Positions 25,783-35,626 of a DNA stretch of 64,000 nt are shown here, one piece after another. Positions within the stretch are counted from its first letter, which is position 1. The number at the start of each line of letters is the position of its first letter. Origin of the DNA: Paenibacillus xylanexedens (GTDB lineage: Bacteria > Bacillota > Bacilli > Paenibacillales > Paenibacillaceae); contig NZ_VEBF01000007.1 in NCBI RefSeq assembly GCF_007676705.1, forward strand, positions 62,001 through 126,000, written 5' to 3'. A model generated the notes under the pieces. It was not told the origin of the DNA. It saw only the letters and a list, made by a program, of their open reading frames with translations, and made no database searches. Made by a program: the position numbers and the translations under genes.

Positions 25783-27753
25783 CTATACCGACCCCCTTAA
25801 CGACGCTTCGGTACGCTTAATTTCGTCGACCGGAATATAATAATCCGTATCGTATGAGAATGAACGGGCGATCATACAGATCCCTACGCCAGCGAGTCCG
25901 AGAATTGCCATCCACAGCCATCCGAAGACAAAGCCGAAACCGGCGATGAACCAGAAGACAGACATGATGAACGGAATTCCAGAGTTCTTCGGCATATGAA
26001 TCGGCTCAAGCGGTTGCTCTGGCGGATAGATGCCTTTGGCACGACGTTCTTTCTCTTCCCACCACTCATCAATATCATCTCCGCGCGGTGTAACGGCGAA
26101 GTTGTATTCAGGAGCTGGTGAAGGAATTGACCACTCCAGCGTACGGCCATCCCATGGATCGGCAGGAGCTTTGAGTGATTTGTATTTGCGAATACCGTCT
26201 GCGATTTGCGCAACTTGGAACAGGAATCCGACACCCATCAGGAATGCCCCGATTGTAGATACGAAGTTCAATTCCCACCAGCCAGTATCCCAGCCGTAAG
26301 TGCTCAGACGACGTGTCATACCCATCAAGCCGACAGCGTACTGCGGCATGAAGCAGACATAGAAACCAATATTCCAAGTCCAGAATGCCCATTTGCCCAG
26401 TTTCTCTTCGAGTTGGAAACCGAACATTTTAGGCCACCAGTAGTACAGACCTGCGAAGTATCCGAAGACAACGCCACCGATCAATACTTGGTGGAAGTGG
26501 GCAATCAGGAAGTAACTGTTGTGGAACTGGAAGTCAGCTGGAGCAACGGATAACAGAACGCCTGTCATACCCCCGACAATAAAGCACGGGATAAAGGCAA
26601 GTGTCCACATCATCGGAGTCGCCATGCGAATCCTTCCTCGATACATGGTAAACAGCCAGTTGAATATCTTAACCCCTGTTGGAATAGCAATCAACATCGT
26701 CGTTACGGCGAAGAATGCATTCACGTCTGCTCCGGAACCCATCGTGAAGAAGTGATGCGCCCATGTGAAGAAGGACAGGAAGCTGATGATCAACATTGCG
26801 AATACCATCGACTTGTAACCAAACAGTTTTTTCCGAGAGAAGGTACTTACAATCTCGGAGAATACACCGAATGCCGGCAAGACGACAATGTATACCTCAG
26901 GGTGACCCCACATCCAGATCAAGTTGATATACATCATTGGGTTACCGCCCAAATCAAGTGTGAAGAAATGCGCCCCGGCAAACCTGTCGAGGAATAGCAA
27001 TGCAAGTGTCACGGTCAAGATTGGGAAAGCGAACAAGATGATAATACAAGTGGAGAATACCGACCATGTGAACATCGGCATTTTCATCCATCTCATGCCT
27101 GGCGCACGCATTTTAATGATGGTAACCAGGAAGTTGATACCGGTAGCCAGGGAACCGATACCTGATATCTGTATACCCCATATATAGAAGTTCTGTCCTA
27201 CCCCCGGACTGTGCGACAGCTCCGATAGCGGCGGATAACTCAGCCATCCTGCATCCGGTGAACCACCGATAACGAAGGACAGGTTAAACAGCATTGCGCC
27301 CAAGAAGAACAGCCAGAAGCTGAGTGAATTCAGGAACGGGAACGCAACGTCTCTTGCTCCGATCTGTAGTGGTACGATAACGTTAAAAAGACCAAACATA
27401 AATGGCATCGCCATGAACAGGATCATGATCGTGCCGTGAGTTGTGAAGACCTGATTATAGTGTTCAGGATTTAGAAATTCATTGTTAGGAATAGCCAGCT
27501 GAAGGCGCATCATTAGCGCATCCACACCACCACGGAACAACATGATAATGGAAGCGATGATATACATGATACCGATCTTTTTATGATCGACAGTCGTTAA
27601 CCAGTTACGCCAGAGCCAGCCCCATTTTTTGAAATAAGTTAGCACCGCTACAATAGTAATCATGGTAATTCCGATAGCTACCATCGCACCATAAATGAGC
27701 GGATCACCGGTTACGAAAAACTCCGATGCAAACTCTTTAAGTCCCTCTAACAT
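25783..27753 (-). CDS. qoxB: Quinol oxidase subunit I
   Basis: This 656-residue catalytic subunit holds the low-spin haem and the haem-copper centre that reduces oxygen to water while pumping protons. The WGHPEVYIVVLPAFG segment has the copper-binding His and its cross-linked Tyr, WAHHFFTMG has the His pair, and LIAHFHQVLIGG carries the haem ligands. The extended N- and C-terminal helices are those of the quinol oxidase (QoxB/CyoB) type. The gene lies 21 bases after qoxA. Haem type (a3 or o3) cannot be told from this sequence. Confidence 0.96.
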   Translation of the reverse strand: MLEGLKEFASEFFVTGDPLIYGAMVAIGITMITIVAVLTYFKKWGWLWRNWLTTVDHKKIGIMYIIASIIMLFRGGVDALMMRLQLAIPNNEFLNPEHYNQVFTTHGTIMILFMAMPFMFGLFNVIVPLQIGARDVAFPFLNSLSFWLFFLGAMLFNLSFVIGGSPDAGWLSYPPLSELSHSPGVGQNFYIWGIQISGIGSLATGINFLVTIIKMRAPGMRWMKMPMFTWSVFSTCIIILFAFPILTVTLALLFLDRFAGAHFFTLDLGGNPMMYINLIWMWGHPEVYIVVLPAFGVFSEIVSTFSRKKLFGYKSMVFAMLIISFLSFFTWAHHFFTMGSGADVNAFFAVTTMLIAIPTGVKIFNWLFTMYRGRIRMATPMMWTLAFIPCFIVGGMTGVLLSVAPADFQFHNSYFLIAHFHQVLIGGVVFGYFAGLYYWWPKMFGFQLEEKLGKWAFWTWNIGFYVCFMPQYAVGLMGMTRRLSTYGWDTGWWELNFVSTIGAFLMGVGFLFQVAQIADGIRKYKSLKAPADPWDGRTLEWSIPSPAPEYNFAVTPRGDDIDEWWEEKERRAKGIYPPEQPLEPIHMPKNSGIPFIMSVFWFIAGFGFVFGWLWMAILGLAGVGICMIARSFSYDTDYYIPVDEIKRTEASLRGSV

Positions 27754-27774
27754 TGGGGGCCTCCTTTCGAATCT

Positions 27775-28749
27775 TTAGTTAGCACTCTTGTCCTCGTCTT
27801 GATTGGACGTATCAGTTGCATTTTGAATGGCTCCAGAAGCTTCGTTTGAAGTTCCATGTTTGCTATGAGCACTTTGACCATCTACAACATACTTGGTTAC
27901 GATATTTTGGAACAATCCTTCTGGGAAGGCAGAATAATAAGCAACATTGCTTGTTCCTGGTTCAGCCAGTGCACTGTAACCTTCTGTGGTCAATGGCTGA
28001 GAATTCTGTTTCACATCAGCTACCCATTTGTCAAAATCTTCGTCCGATGTAGCATTCACATCAAAACGCATTTCTCCAAAATGCTCACCTGTGAAGTTAG
28101 CACCGGAACCCCAGTACTTACCTTCATGATCTGCCTGCAGGTACAAGGTCATCGCCATACCCGACATCGTATAAATTTGTCCTCCAAGTTGCGGAATCCA
28201 GAACGAGTTCATTGGTGAATCCGCAGTGAGTTCAAATTTCACGGGCCGATCTGCCGGAATATTCAACGTGTTGACCGTTGCAATCCCTTGCTCAGGATAC
28301 ATAAACAGCCATTTCCAATCCAGTGAAGACACTTGGATGGTAATTGGTGCTTTCTCGTGAGCCAACGGCTTCGAAGGCTCCAGATCATACGTGTAACGAA
28401 TCGTAACAATGGCAAGTATTCCAATAATAATAATTGGAACCGTCCACCAGATTGCCTCCGCCTTCGTACTATGAGACCAGTTAGGTTCATAAGCAGCTTT
28501 GTTATCCGGCTTGTCGCGGTAACGCCATACGATTACGGCAGACAAAATGAGTACTGGCACAATGATGACAGCACACAAAATTGTCGAGATGACAATCAAA
28601 TCTCTCTGCGAAGCGCCAATTGGTCCCTTCGGATCCAGAACAACGTACTGCCCGCCTGCCAGCATTGGCCAGACAATCAATGCAATTGTAACCAACGTCA
28701 GGACAACCGGAATGATAATCCGGGTTAGCGACCTAGGTTTCTTGTTCAT
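27775..28749 (-). CDS. qoxA: Quinol oxidase subunit II
   Basis: The 324-residue protein has a signal/anchor helix, a second helix and an external cupredoxin-like domain. The place where cytochrome c oxidases have the two copper A cysteines reads GANFTGEHFGEMRF and has no Cys. This marks it as a quinol oxidase. There is also no lipobox Cys. The acidic, Ser/Thr-rich C-terminal tail (last 35 residues) is longer than usual. It is the first gene of qoxABCD, with GGAGAGGGG before the ATG. Confidence 0.94.
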   Translation of the reverse strand: MNKKPRSLTRIIIPVVLTLVTIALIVWPMLAGGQYVVLDPKGPIGASQRDLIVISTILCAVIIVPVLILSAVIVWRYRDKPDNKAAYEPNWSHSTKAEAIWWTVPIIIIGILAIVTIRYTYDLEPSKPLAHEKAPITIQVSSLDWKWLFMYPEQGIATVNTLNIPADRPVKFELTADSPMNSFWIPQLGGQIYTMSGMAMTLYLQADHEGKYWGSGANFTGEHFGEMRFDVNATSDEDFDKWVADVKQNSQPLTTEGYSALAEPGTSNVAYYSAFPEGLFQNIVTKYVVDGQSAHSKHGTSNEASGAIQNATDTSNQDEDKSAN

Positions 28750-28878
28750 TTTGATCCCCTCTCCTTAAATTCGCTCATACTGAAAAATCAGTATACTACT
28801 CTCTTCCTACTAAAGATATCAGAAATGAACAACTTTTTTGTTCTTGTTAACAAATTTGTCGATTTTACACCTTAAATG

Positions 28879-28896
28879 TGTGAATTTTTTCTCACA
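28879..28896. promoter_or_regulatory. TGTGA/TCACA dyad upstream of qoxA
   Basis: TGTGA and TCACA are separated by eight bases. Fnr, Crp and Rex type sites have six between the same half-sites, so this does not fit them exactly. It lies about 130 bases upstream of qoxA and could bind a redox regulator. The remaining 28750-29000 stretch holds only the likely qoxA promoter and the terminator below. Confidence 0.3.
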
Positions 28897-28950
28897 AATC
28901 GCTTGCATGGTTGATATTTGCTTATTGTAATCTTTACACATCAAGTCACA

Positions 28951-29006
28951 AAATAAAACCCTTTGCAGTCCCGTTGAACAATGTCAACGAATCCGCAAAG
29001 GGCTTT
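28951..29006 (-). terminator. Intrinsic terminator of the small membrane protein gene at 29.1 kb
   Basis: AAAGCCCTTTGC pairs with GCAAAGGGTTTT across an inner TTGA/TCAA stem, with T-rich sequence after it on the minus strand. Confidence 0.8.
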
Positions 29007-29067
29007 ATTGACTGGATTCCGGGTACTTATCCAGTCTTATTATGAACGAATAAACGCAGGATTATAA

Positions 29068-29331
29068 TTAATCGGCGCCTTCGTCTTCCCGGCGTGTATG
29101 AACAAGGCCAATCGCTTTGGCAATAACGTAAATAAACACACTACCTACAAGGAATCCAATGCCGACCATCAAGCCAAGATTACGATCATTAAATTCATTC
29201 AGATTGATCAGACACATGATCACTCCCGTAATGAGTGCGACCCATGCCAGAACTGTCATCGTCAAGACGGCGCGCCGCATATTTTTGTCTTTGCGCTCCA
29301 ATTGGCTAACCATTGCTGTCTTCGATGCCAT
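29068..29331 (-). CDS. Small two-helix membrane protein of unknown function
   Basis: I do not recognise this 87-residue protein. It has a charged N-terminus (SQLERKDKNMRRA), two membrane helices (about residues 24-44 and 53-75) and a charged tail (TRREDEGAD). I chose ATG 29331 because AAAGGAAG lies eight bases upstream; an earlier ATG at 29388 has no such site. It has its own terminator and stands alone between qoxA and the GH1 gene. The 29332-29580 stretch upstream shows no gene. Confidence 0.7.
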   Translation of the reverse strand: MASKTAMVSQLERKDKNMRRAVLTMTVLAWVALITGVIMCLINLNEFNDRNLGLMVGIGFLVGSVFIYVIAKAIGLVHTRREDEGAD

Positions 29332-29582
29332 AGTAAACACTTCCTTTTCCCTTTTTGTAAGTGCTTTCCTTATACCAATATACCACATCAGTATGAATTT
29401 TAGTCAACAAATGTTCAAATTTTCTTCGCAATTTGGACACTTTATTTTAATTTTACCCGTTGACAAAACATCATTCATTTCTTCCTTACTTCTTATAACC
29501 CAAAAACCGTCTCTTCATAACAGAAAACACACTTGACCTTATGAAACCTTTATGAACTACTCATTTTCATCTGTGAAACAAC

Positions 29583-29625
29583 AAAAAAAGACGGCGCATT
29601 GGAATACTCCAATGCGACCGTCTTT
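29583..29625 (-). terminator. Intrinsic terminator of the GH95-GH1 unit
   Basis: AAAGACGGTCGCATTGGAG and a near-perfect partner pair around TAT, with TTTTTTT following on the minus strand. Confidence 0.92.
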
Positions 29626-29660
29626 CTCATTTTTAATTCCTTTAGAAGCTGCCATTGTGT

Positions 29661-31022
29661 CTATTGGGGATTATGTTCGTTCCGTGTCTCCAACCAATTA
29701 TTCTTGATGACATTCTGATACCAGTAGTAGCTCTCCTTCGGCGTTCTTACCAATGAACGATAATCCATATGAACGAGACCGAAGCGCATACGGTAGCCTT
29801 CTGCCCATTCGAAATTATCCATCAGTGACCACGCCATGTATCCTTTAAGGTTAATGCCGTCGTTAATGATGCGGTGAATTTGAGCCAAATGCTGTTCATA
29901 ATAGGCAATCCGGCGATCATCATTAATTTTGCCATTCTCCAGATCATCATTGATGCAGGCACCATTCTCCGTGATGTATACATCCACATTGCCATACTTT
30001 TGCAAGTAATGCATGAATTCATACAAACCACGGGATTCCACCGGCCAGCCGATATCCGTCTTGGTCAAGCCCATATCGACTTCTTCCGATTGAAGAGCAC
30101 CTGCATCTGGATTGAAGCGATTGATCCCCATCGTGTAGTAGTTAATGCCCAGCAGGTCGATCGGTTGTGAGATGATCCCCATGTCACCTTCTTGAATAGG
30201 CACGGTAGCACCCGCTTCTGCAAACCAATCCACCATAAACTGCGGATATGAACCTTTGTAGATCGGATCAAGGAACCAATCGGTATTGAGCGCAATTGAT
30301 CGGTCACACGCAGCCTGGTCTTCAGGAGATTTGCTGTATGGCTCAGCCCAGCATACGTTCGGAGCAATACCAATCTGTCCGGTTGTCCCCAAGCGACGGA
30401 AGGATTGTACGGCTTTACCGTGAGCAACCAGCAGTCCATGAGCAACATTGATTGATGTTTGCAGGTCTCTGTTTCCTGGTGCATGGATACCAAGAAGGTT
30501 CGACAGGAACGCGATGCACCATGGTTCGTTGAATGTCAGCCAAAAGTTGATTTTGCCTGAGAATTCTTTGAAGATGACTTCGGCATATTTCACAAATGCA
30601 TCTACCGTTCTACGGTTCCCCCAACCCCCGTCATCCTCCAGCGTTTGTGGAAGATCCCAGTGATACAGTGTGAGAAACGGCTCAATACCAGCCTCCAGCA
30701 ATGCATCCACGAAGCGGTGGTAGAAGTCCAGGCCTTCTTGATTGATCTCGCCATCTCCGTCAGGAATAATACGAGGCCAGGCAATGGAGAATCGGTATGT
30801 ATTAATCCCGAGTTTCTTCATCAATTCGATATCTTCCTCATACCGGTGGTAGCTGTCACACGCGACATCACCATTGTCTCCGTTATATACTTTGCCAGGC
30901 GTGCGTGCAAACGTATCCCAGATGGATACCCCACGTCCACCCTCCTGAGCCGCTCCTTCTATTTGATAGGAAGCCGTTGCTGTCCCCCAGCGAAAATCTT
31001 GCGGAAATTTAAAAATCGTCAT
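29661..31022 (-). CDS. GH1 beta-glucosidase
   Basis: The 453-residue cytoplasmic enzyme belongs to glycoside hydrolase family 1. The acid/base Glu166 is in TFNEPW and the nucleophile Glu352 in YITENGA, and the N-terminal FRWGTATASYQIEGA is typical. It releases terminal beta-linked glucose, and sometimes galactose or fucose, from oligosaccharides. It lacks the Ser/Lys pair context of 6-phospho-beta-glucosidases as far as I can see. It starts 17 bases after the GH95 fucosidase gene and shares its transcript. In this cluster it would act on glycan fragments brought in by the nearby ABC transporter. Confidence 0.93.
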   Translation of the reverse strand: MTIFKFPQDFRWGTATASYQIEGAAQEGGRGVSIWDTFARTPGKVYNGDNGDVACDSYHRYEEDIELMKKLGINTYRFSIAWPRIIPDGDGEINQEGLDFYHRFVDALLEAGIEPFLTLYHWDLPQTLEDDGGWGNRRTVDAFVKYAEVIFKEFSGKINFWLTFNEPWCIAFLSNLLGIHAPGNRDLQTSINVAHGLLVAHGKAVQSFRRLGTTGQIGIAPNVCWAEPYSKSPEDQAACDRSIALNTDWFLDPIYKGSYPQFMVDWFAEAGATVPIQEGDMGIISQPIDLLGINYYTMGINRFNPDAGALQSEEVDMGLTKTDIGWPVESRGLYEFMHYLQKYGNVDVYITENGACINDDLENGKINDDRRIAYYEQHLAQIHRIINDGINLKGYMAWSLMDNFEWAEGYRMRFGLVHMDYRSLVRTPKESYYWYQNVIKNNWLETRNEHNPQ

Positions 31023-31038
31023 GGTTTACTCCTCCGTC

Positions 31039-33420
31039 TCATGATGACACGCGGATCGTCTGTCCTGCGGTCATGGTTAAAATAATTACATAATCGCCCT
31101 GAGGCGTAAGCTCTGACTTGACTTGTTCATGCCCTTCCACGCGCAGCGGATAAGCACTTCGAATGGTCAGCGAATCATTTCGGTCTGCCTGAATGATGGC
31201 TGACGCGAGCTTGTTATCGGCCCACGTTATGCCCACCGTGTAACCGCCTCTTGCCCGAAGCCCTTCAACATGGCCTTGAGACCATAGGTCAGGCAGTGCC
31301 GGTAGTAGATGTAACTCGTTCAAGTGGCTCTGCAATAACATCTCGGCCATTCCAGCCGTACCTCCAAAGTTTCCATCGATCTGGAAAGGTGGATGGTCGT
31401 CGAACAGATTCGGATGCGTGGATCGGGCGAGCAATGTCCGTACAAACTGATGTGCCTGGTTCTTATCCAGCAGTCGTGCATACAGATTAATCAACCATGC
31501 GCAGCTCCATCCTGTATGCCCGCCACCTTGTGAGATACGACGTTCAAGCGACACCCGTGCCGCTTCCACAAGTTCCGGTGTATGCACGCGATTAATCTGT
31601 TCCCCCGGATACAGTCCGTACAGATGGGATACGTGACGATGTCCTGGTTCAGATTCAGGAAAATCTTTAAACCACTCCAGCAATTGTCCTTCGCTTCCAA
31701 TACGGAATGGATGGAGTTTGTCCAGAGCCTCATACCACTCGCTCACCAATGACTCATCTAGATTCAATTGCTTCGCGGCCTCAATGCAGCGGCTGAACAA
31801 TTCACGAATTAATGTCATATCCATCGTTGAAGCCATGGATATACTACGTGCCTCTCCGTCTTCTGTCAGGAACTTGTTCTCTGGTGAAGTGGATGGAATC
31901 GTGACCAGATAACCGTCAGGTCCTTCCACCAACCAGTCGAGACAGAACAAGGCAGCCTCTTTCATGATGGGATACGCACGTTCCTCAAGAAAACGCTGAT
32001 CCCCGGTAAATTGGTAATGCTCCCATAGATGCGAGGTCAGCCACACGCCACCCATTGGCCAGAATGCCCAGCTCGCGTCTCCGCCTGTAGGCGTGGTGGT
32101 TCTCCAGATATCCACGTTATGATGCGCAGTCCATCCACGGGCTCCGTAGAGAATCCGCGCTGTTCTGCGCCCTGTATCACTGAGATCTGTCAGCATATCG
32201 AATAGCGGCTCATGACATTCACTGAGATTGCAGACTTCTGCCGGCCAGTAATTCATCTCGGTGTTAATATTGATTGTGTAGTCACTGTGCCACGGCGGCT
32301 CCACCTGGTGATTCCAGATTCCCTGCAGATTGGCAGGCTGGCTTCCTGGGCGTGAACTAGCCATTAACAGATATCTTCCATATTGAAAATAAAGTGCTTC
32401 AAGCCCAGAGTCTTGTTCCCCTGCTTGATAGGCTTGTAATCTCTCATCTGTAGGTAATTCGGCGTTAGCCGATACACCTAGATCAATAGAGACTCTGTTA
32501 AACAACGCACTATGATCCTGAATATGTCGGTCACGAAGCGCTTCCGCGCCATGTGTGATCGCTTTGGAGATCATATCCTTGCATTCCTCTTCCAAAACAA
32601 GATGATCCTTCACAGGCAACACATCATAACTTTCAAAGGACGTAGCTGCTGCGAGATAAAACACAACCTGATCAGCACCCTGAATATGTAGCTTACCTTC
32701 CAGATTGGAGACCTTCACCTGCTCGCCTGATGCCGCAGCTGCTACATGGACAGCATATGCCGTTCCCCGATCCTCCTCATAGATAACGGATTCCGGGTGA
32801 TCTCTGAAGTAATTGGATTCCACATGACTGGGGCCCCGACTAAACATGGTGAGTGCATCTCCCGAAGTCTGAACCTGATAAGGGTGTGGACTGTCTAGAG
32901 AAACACTTACATTCACAGCGCCCTTTTGATCGGCAGTCAATATGCAGACCATCAGATCATCCACAGCACTGGAATACACTTCACGCACATATCGAGTTCC
33001 TTTCCATGAATACGCCGTGGTTGCAATACCTGATTCCAGATCAAGCTCACGCTCATATGCATCATACGAAAGATCATCCAGACCTTCATGATGCAATAGA
33101 AAGTGACCCATCGGCTGGTAAGCCTCTACATCACGACCGAGCATTTCACGGTTTAACAAATCCTCAGCTTCACCATACTGTCCAGACATGATCAACTCAC
33201 GTGTCTGTTTCAAATACCGTTGGCTGCTGTATTGAATCGTATCCCGTGGAAATCCTGACCATAATGTATCTTCATTGAGCTGAATTCGTTCATCTGCTGC
33301 GCCACCGTACACCATGCCTCCAAGACGGCCGTTCCCGATGGGGAGTGCTTCTTCCCAGCGTTTTGCCGGTTGTCGATACCATAGACGATTGATTTTAGTT
33401 TGATTATTGTGTTGGGACAT
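31039..33420 (-). CDS. GH95 alpha-L-fucosidase (or alpha-L-galactosidase)
   Basis: The 793-residue protein matches glycoside hydrolase family 95 across its length. The N-terminal beta domain starts with EEALPIGNGRLGGMVYG, and the (alpha/alpha)6 domain includes NINTEMNYWPAEVCNLSE, GHRHVSHLYGLYPGEQ and GGHTGWSCAWLINLYA. No signal peptide is seen, so it acts inside the cell. Family members remove alpha-1,2-fucose (some alpha-L-galactose) from plant and host glycans. I chose ATG 33420, with AGGAG seven bases upstream. The promoter region has CGAAAACGTTTTAT and a GTAAGTGCTTAC palindrome, shared with other units of the cluster. Confidence 0.92.
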   Translation of the reverse strand: MSQHNNQTKINRLWYRQPAKRWEEALPIGNGRLGGMVYGGAADERIQLNEDTLWSGFPRDTIQYSSQRYLKQTRELIMSGQYGEAEDLLNREMLGRDVEAYQPMGHFLLHHEGLDDLSYDAYERELDLESGIATTAYSWKGTRYVREVYSSAVDDLMVCILTADQKGAVNVSVSLDSPHPYQVQTSGDALTMFSRGPSHVESNYFRDHPESVIYEEDRGTAYAVHVAAAASGEQVKVSNLEGKLHIQGADQVVFYLAAATSFESYDVLPVKDHLVLEEECKDMISKAITHGAEALRDRHIQDHSALFNRVSIDLGVSANAELPTDERLQAYQAGEQDSGLEALYFQYGRYLLMASSRPGSQPANLQGIWNHQVEPPWHSDYTININTEMNYWPAEVCNLSECHEPLFDMLTDLSDTGRRTARILYGARGWTAHHNVDIWRTTTPTGGDASWAFWPMGGVWLTSHLWEHYQFTGDQRFLEERAYPIMKEAALFCLDWLVEGPDGYLVTIPSTSPENKFLTEDGEARSISMASTMDMTLIRELFSRCIEAAKQLNLDESLVSEWYEALDKLHPFRIGSEGQLLEWFKDFPESEPGHRHVSHLYGLYPGEQINRVHTPELVEAARVSLERRISQGGGHTGWSCAWLINLYARLLDKNQAHQFVRTLLARSTHPNLFDDHPPFQIDGNFGGTAGMAEMLLQSHLNELHLLPALPDLWSQGHVEGLRARGGYTVGITWADNKLASAIIQADRNDSLTIRSAYPLRVEGHEQVKSELTPQGDYVIILTMTAGQTIRVSS

Positions 33421-33465
33421 GATTAGCTCCTGTTCCTGAATAAGCAGTAAAATTCTCGTTTTCAT

Positions 33466-33489
33466 AAAACGTTTTCGGTAAGTGCTTAC
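33466..33489. promoter_or_regulatory. Operator-like sites before the GH95-GH1 unit
   Basis: The palindrome AAAACGTTTT (33466-33475) lies within CGAAAACGTTTTAT read on the minus strand. GTAAGTGCTTAC (33478-33489) follows. Both are about 50-70 bases upstream of the GH95 start. The same 14-mer occurs at four units in this cluster. Confidence 0.6.
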
Positions 33490-33549
33490 AATAAGAGAAT
33501 TATATGTGATTTCAAAATTTGCGTCAATGCAAATCATCACATCATCCAC

Positions 33550-33577
33550 AAAAAAAAGGCCCCATATAGGGCCTTTC
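33550..33577 (-). terminator. Intrinsic terminator of solute-binding protein gene 3
   Basis: AAAGGCCC and GGGCCTTT pair around six bases, with seven T after it on the minus strand. Confidence 0.92.
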
Positions 33578-33609
33578 CTTGTGTAACCATGGATTGTAAA
33601 CCATCCATA

Positions 33610-35307
33610 TTATTTTACGTCTTTTCCTGTCCACAGAGAGACACGTTCCTTAACCCAAACCGTGAATTGTTTCTCCATTTCAACTGCACCAGCTTTGTCC
33701 AAATCAGCCAGTAAAGCATCATAGGTTGCATCAAAGTTGGCTGGTGTAGTCAGAACAGCTTCCGGAATCCGTTTACGGATGATATCCTGCGTTTTCTGGA
33801 AAGTTACCTCATAGTCTGTACCGGAAGGTACTGACATGTTGTATGCTGCGCCCCAATCCTTAACTGGCAGATCTTCTTCAGCTGGATAGAATTCTTTCCA
33901 AGTCGTGATACCGTAAGCTTTCAGTGTTTCTTTCTCGGCAGCTGTGTAACCAGCTACAATCTGCTCTGGGAAGTTCGTTGTGTAGTAGTTATCCGTTGAA
34001 TCTTTTACACCATCACCGTATCTTGCGCTAAATACGTTGTACATCCCAATTCCTGTTTCCTTACTGAAATTGGAGTTGTCATTCGTTTTGCGGTCCTGAA
34101 CGTCATCTGGAATCACGCGTTTACCATCTTCTACGTTGTAATGTTCACCTTCGATACCCCAGTTTCTCAGAACTTGTCCTTCATCGGAAGCAAGCCAATC
34201 CATGAATTTGATGATACGCACTGGATCTTTGGCCGAAGTTGTAATCCCGATGCCATAACCGTCAAATCCTGCTGGTTGGAACGTGTGATCCACAATTTCA
34301 TCGTTAAGTGATACAGAGAAGTGAGCGTATGTGGCATCATCCTTGCCCGATGATTTGAGCGCGTTCTCCGCTTCTTGATAGTTCCACTCTTGGTCAATCA
34401 GACCGAGGACACGGCCACTGGCAATTTTGGACTTGTATTGGTCATCCTTTTGAACAAATGCATCTTTGTCCAGTAGGCCTTCATTGTACATTTTATTCAA
34501 CCAGCGGAAATATTCTCTTTCCTCTGGACGTTTGTAGTGCAGTTTTGCTTCATACGTTTCAGGGTCAATGTAATATTCACCATCATCCGGTGCACCTGTT
34601 GCCTGGAAAGCTGGATTCGTTACCGTGATCATGATTTTCCAGTCATCTGCATTTAATGTCAATGGAATGGTTGGTTGACCATCAATCGTTGGATGTTTTT
34701 CATAATAGGCTCTGAGTACGTTCTCGTAATCCTCAAGTGTCTTCACTTCAGGGTACCCAAGCTCTTTCAATACTCTTTGCTGAATTTCGAATCCACCTGT
34801 AGCGTCAAACGTAACATTATCGACACCCATATTGGTTGGAATCGTATAGATCGCCGGATCTTCGAGACTGTATTTCAAACGGTTCATCTGTTCTCCATAG
34901 ATTTTTTTCAAATTGGGAGCATGCTCCTCAATCAGATCCGTGAGATCCAGCATCGCGCCTGCATCCACAAGCTTAGATAAGTTACCTTTAGGGTAGATCA
35001 TATCAGGAAAGTCACCACTGGCAGCCATCAGTGCAATCTTCTGGTTACCACCATCGTTTACATCATATTCAGCTTCAATTGTAACGCCTGTTTTCTCCGT
35101 GATCTTTTTACCAACAGCATCTTGCATCTTGTTCCAGGTCGGACTAGCATCCGCTCCGAAGAACGTAACTGTAATGGGTTCGGTACCGCTGGATTCTGTA
35201 GTCTCTTTCGTTCCCGAATTCCCACAGCCAGCTGTAACCAACATTGCACTTGCGAGCATCAACATTGCAAACGTCTTGGGTGTATTGCCTTTCATTTTGC
35301 CTCTCAT
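33610..35307 (-). CDS. Extracellular sugar-binding lipoprotein 3 (ABC transporter)
   Basis: The 565-residue LplA-like solute-binding protein has a lipoprotein signal: a hydrophobic run, then AMLVTAGCGNSG with the lipid-modified Cys near residue 28. The mature part starts with a Gly/Ser/Thr-rich linker, then FFGADASPTWN. It is close kin to the protein encoded at 35627-37330: long blocks such as YGIGITTSAKDPVRIIKF are identical, and the DNA there is nearly identical too. It should bind an oligosaccharide outside the cell and hand it to a permease pair. It has its own promoter region and terminator and no permease gene of its own. GGGGGAAC precedes the ATG. Confidence 0.9.
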   Translation of the reverse strand: MRGKMKGNTPKTFAMLMLASAMLVTAGCGNSGTKETTESSGTEPITVTFFGADASPTWNKMQDAVGKKITEKTGVTIEAEYDVNDGGNQKIALMAASGDFPDMIYPKGNLSKLVDAGAMLDLTDLIEEHAPNLKKIYGEQMNRLKYSLEDPAIYTIPTNMGVDNVTFDATGGFEIQQRVLKELGYPEVKTLEDYENVLRAYYEKHPTIDGQPTIPLTLNADDWKIMITVTNPAFQATGAPDDGEYYIDPETYEAKLHYKRPEEREYFRWLNKMYNEGLLDKDAFVQKDDQYKSKIASGRVLGLIDQEWNYQEAENALKSSGKDDATYAHFSVSLNDEIVDHTFQPAGFDGYGIGITTSAKDPVRIIKFMDWLASDEGQVLRNWGIEGEHYNVEDGKRVIPDDVQDRKTNDNSNFSKETGIGMYNVFSARYGDGVKDSTDNYYTTNFPEQIVAGYTAAEKETLKAYGITTWKEFYPAEEDLPVKDWGAAYNMSVPSGTDYEVTFQKTQDIIRKRIPEAVLTTPANFDATYDALLADLDKAGAVEMEKQFTVWVKERVSLWTGKDVK

Positions 35308-35471
35308 TGTCTAGTTCCCCCTATTATTTATGAAGGTTTTATCTGTATAACAGGCTTTTTGCCTGAGGATACCACTTTTTTTGAATGCGCTTTCGATACA
35401 ATCTTTTCTTGCCTACTGCAAAGCTAGAATTTCAATCGATTTAAACTTGAAACAGTTCTGTTAACAAGCAT

Positions 35472-35518
35472 AAAACGTTTTCGTAATAACTATAAAACGC
35501 TTACTGAAAGTGCTTACA
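35472..35518. promoter_or_regulatory. Operator and cre-like sites before binding-protein gene 3
   Basis: ATAAAACGTTTTCG (35470-35483) is the reverse complement of CGAAAACGTTTTAT. AAAACGCTTAC follows, then TGAAAGTGCTTACA (35505-35518), which fits the cre consensus at 13 of 14 positions. They lie 165-210 bases upstream of the start. Confidence 0.62.
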
Positions 35519-35557
35519 TGATAGATTATACTGCTATCACCACCTTACGTCAACAAC

Positions 35558-35587
35558 AAAAAAAGCCCTTTTTGAAGGGCTTTTTTT
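35558..35587 (-). terminator. Intrinsic terminator of solute-binding protein gene 2
   Basis: AAAAAAAGCCCTT pairs with AAGGGCTTTTTTT around a short loop, and a T run follows on the minus strand. Confidence 0.93.
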
Positions 35588-35626
35588 GCAATGAAAATCA
35601 ATGGCTTTTATGCCTTGTTTTCAATT

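Noticed and set aside
28879..28896. Rex or Fnr box upstream of qoxA
   Set aside because: Half-sites match but the spacer is eight rather than six bases, so it is reported only as an unassigned dyad.
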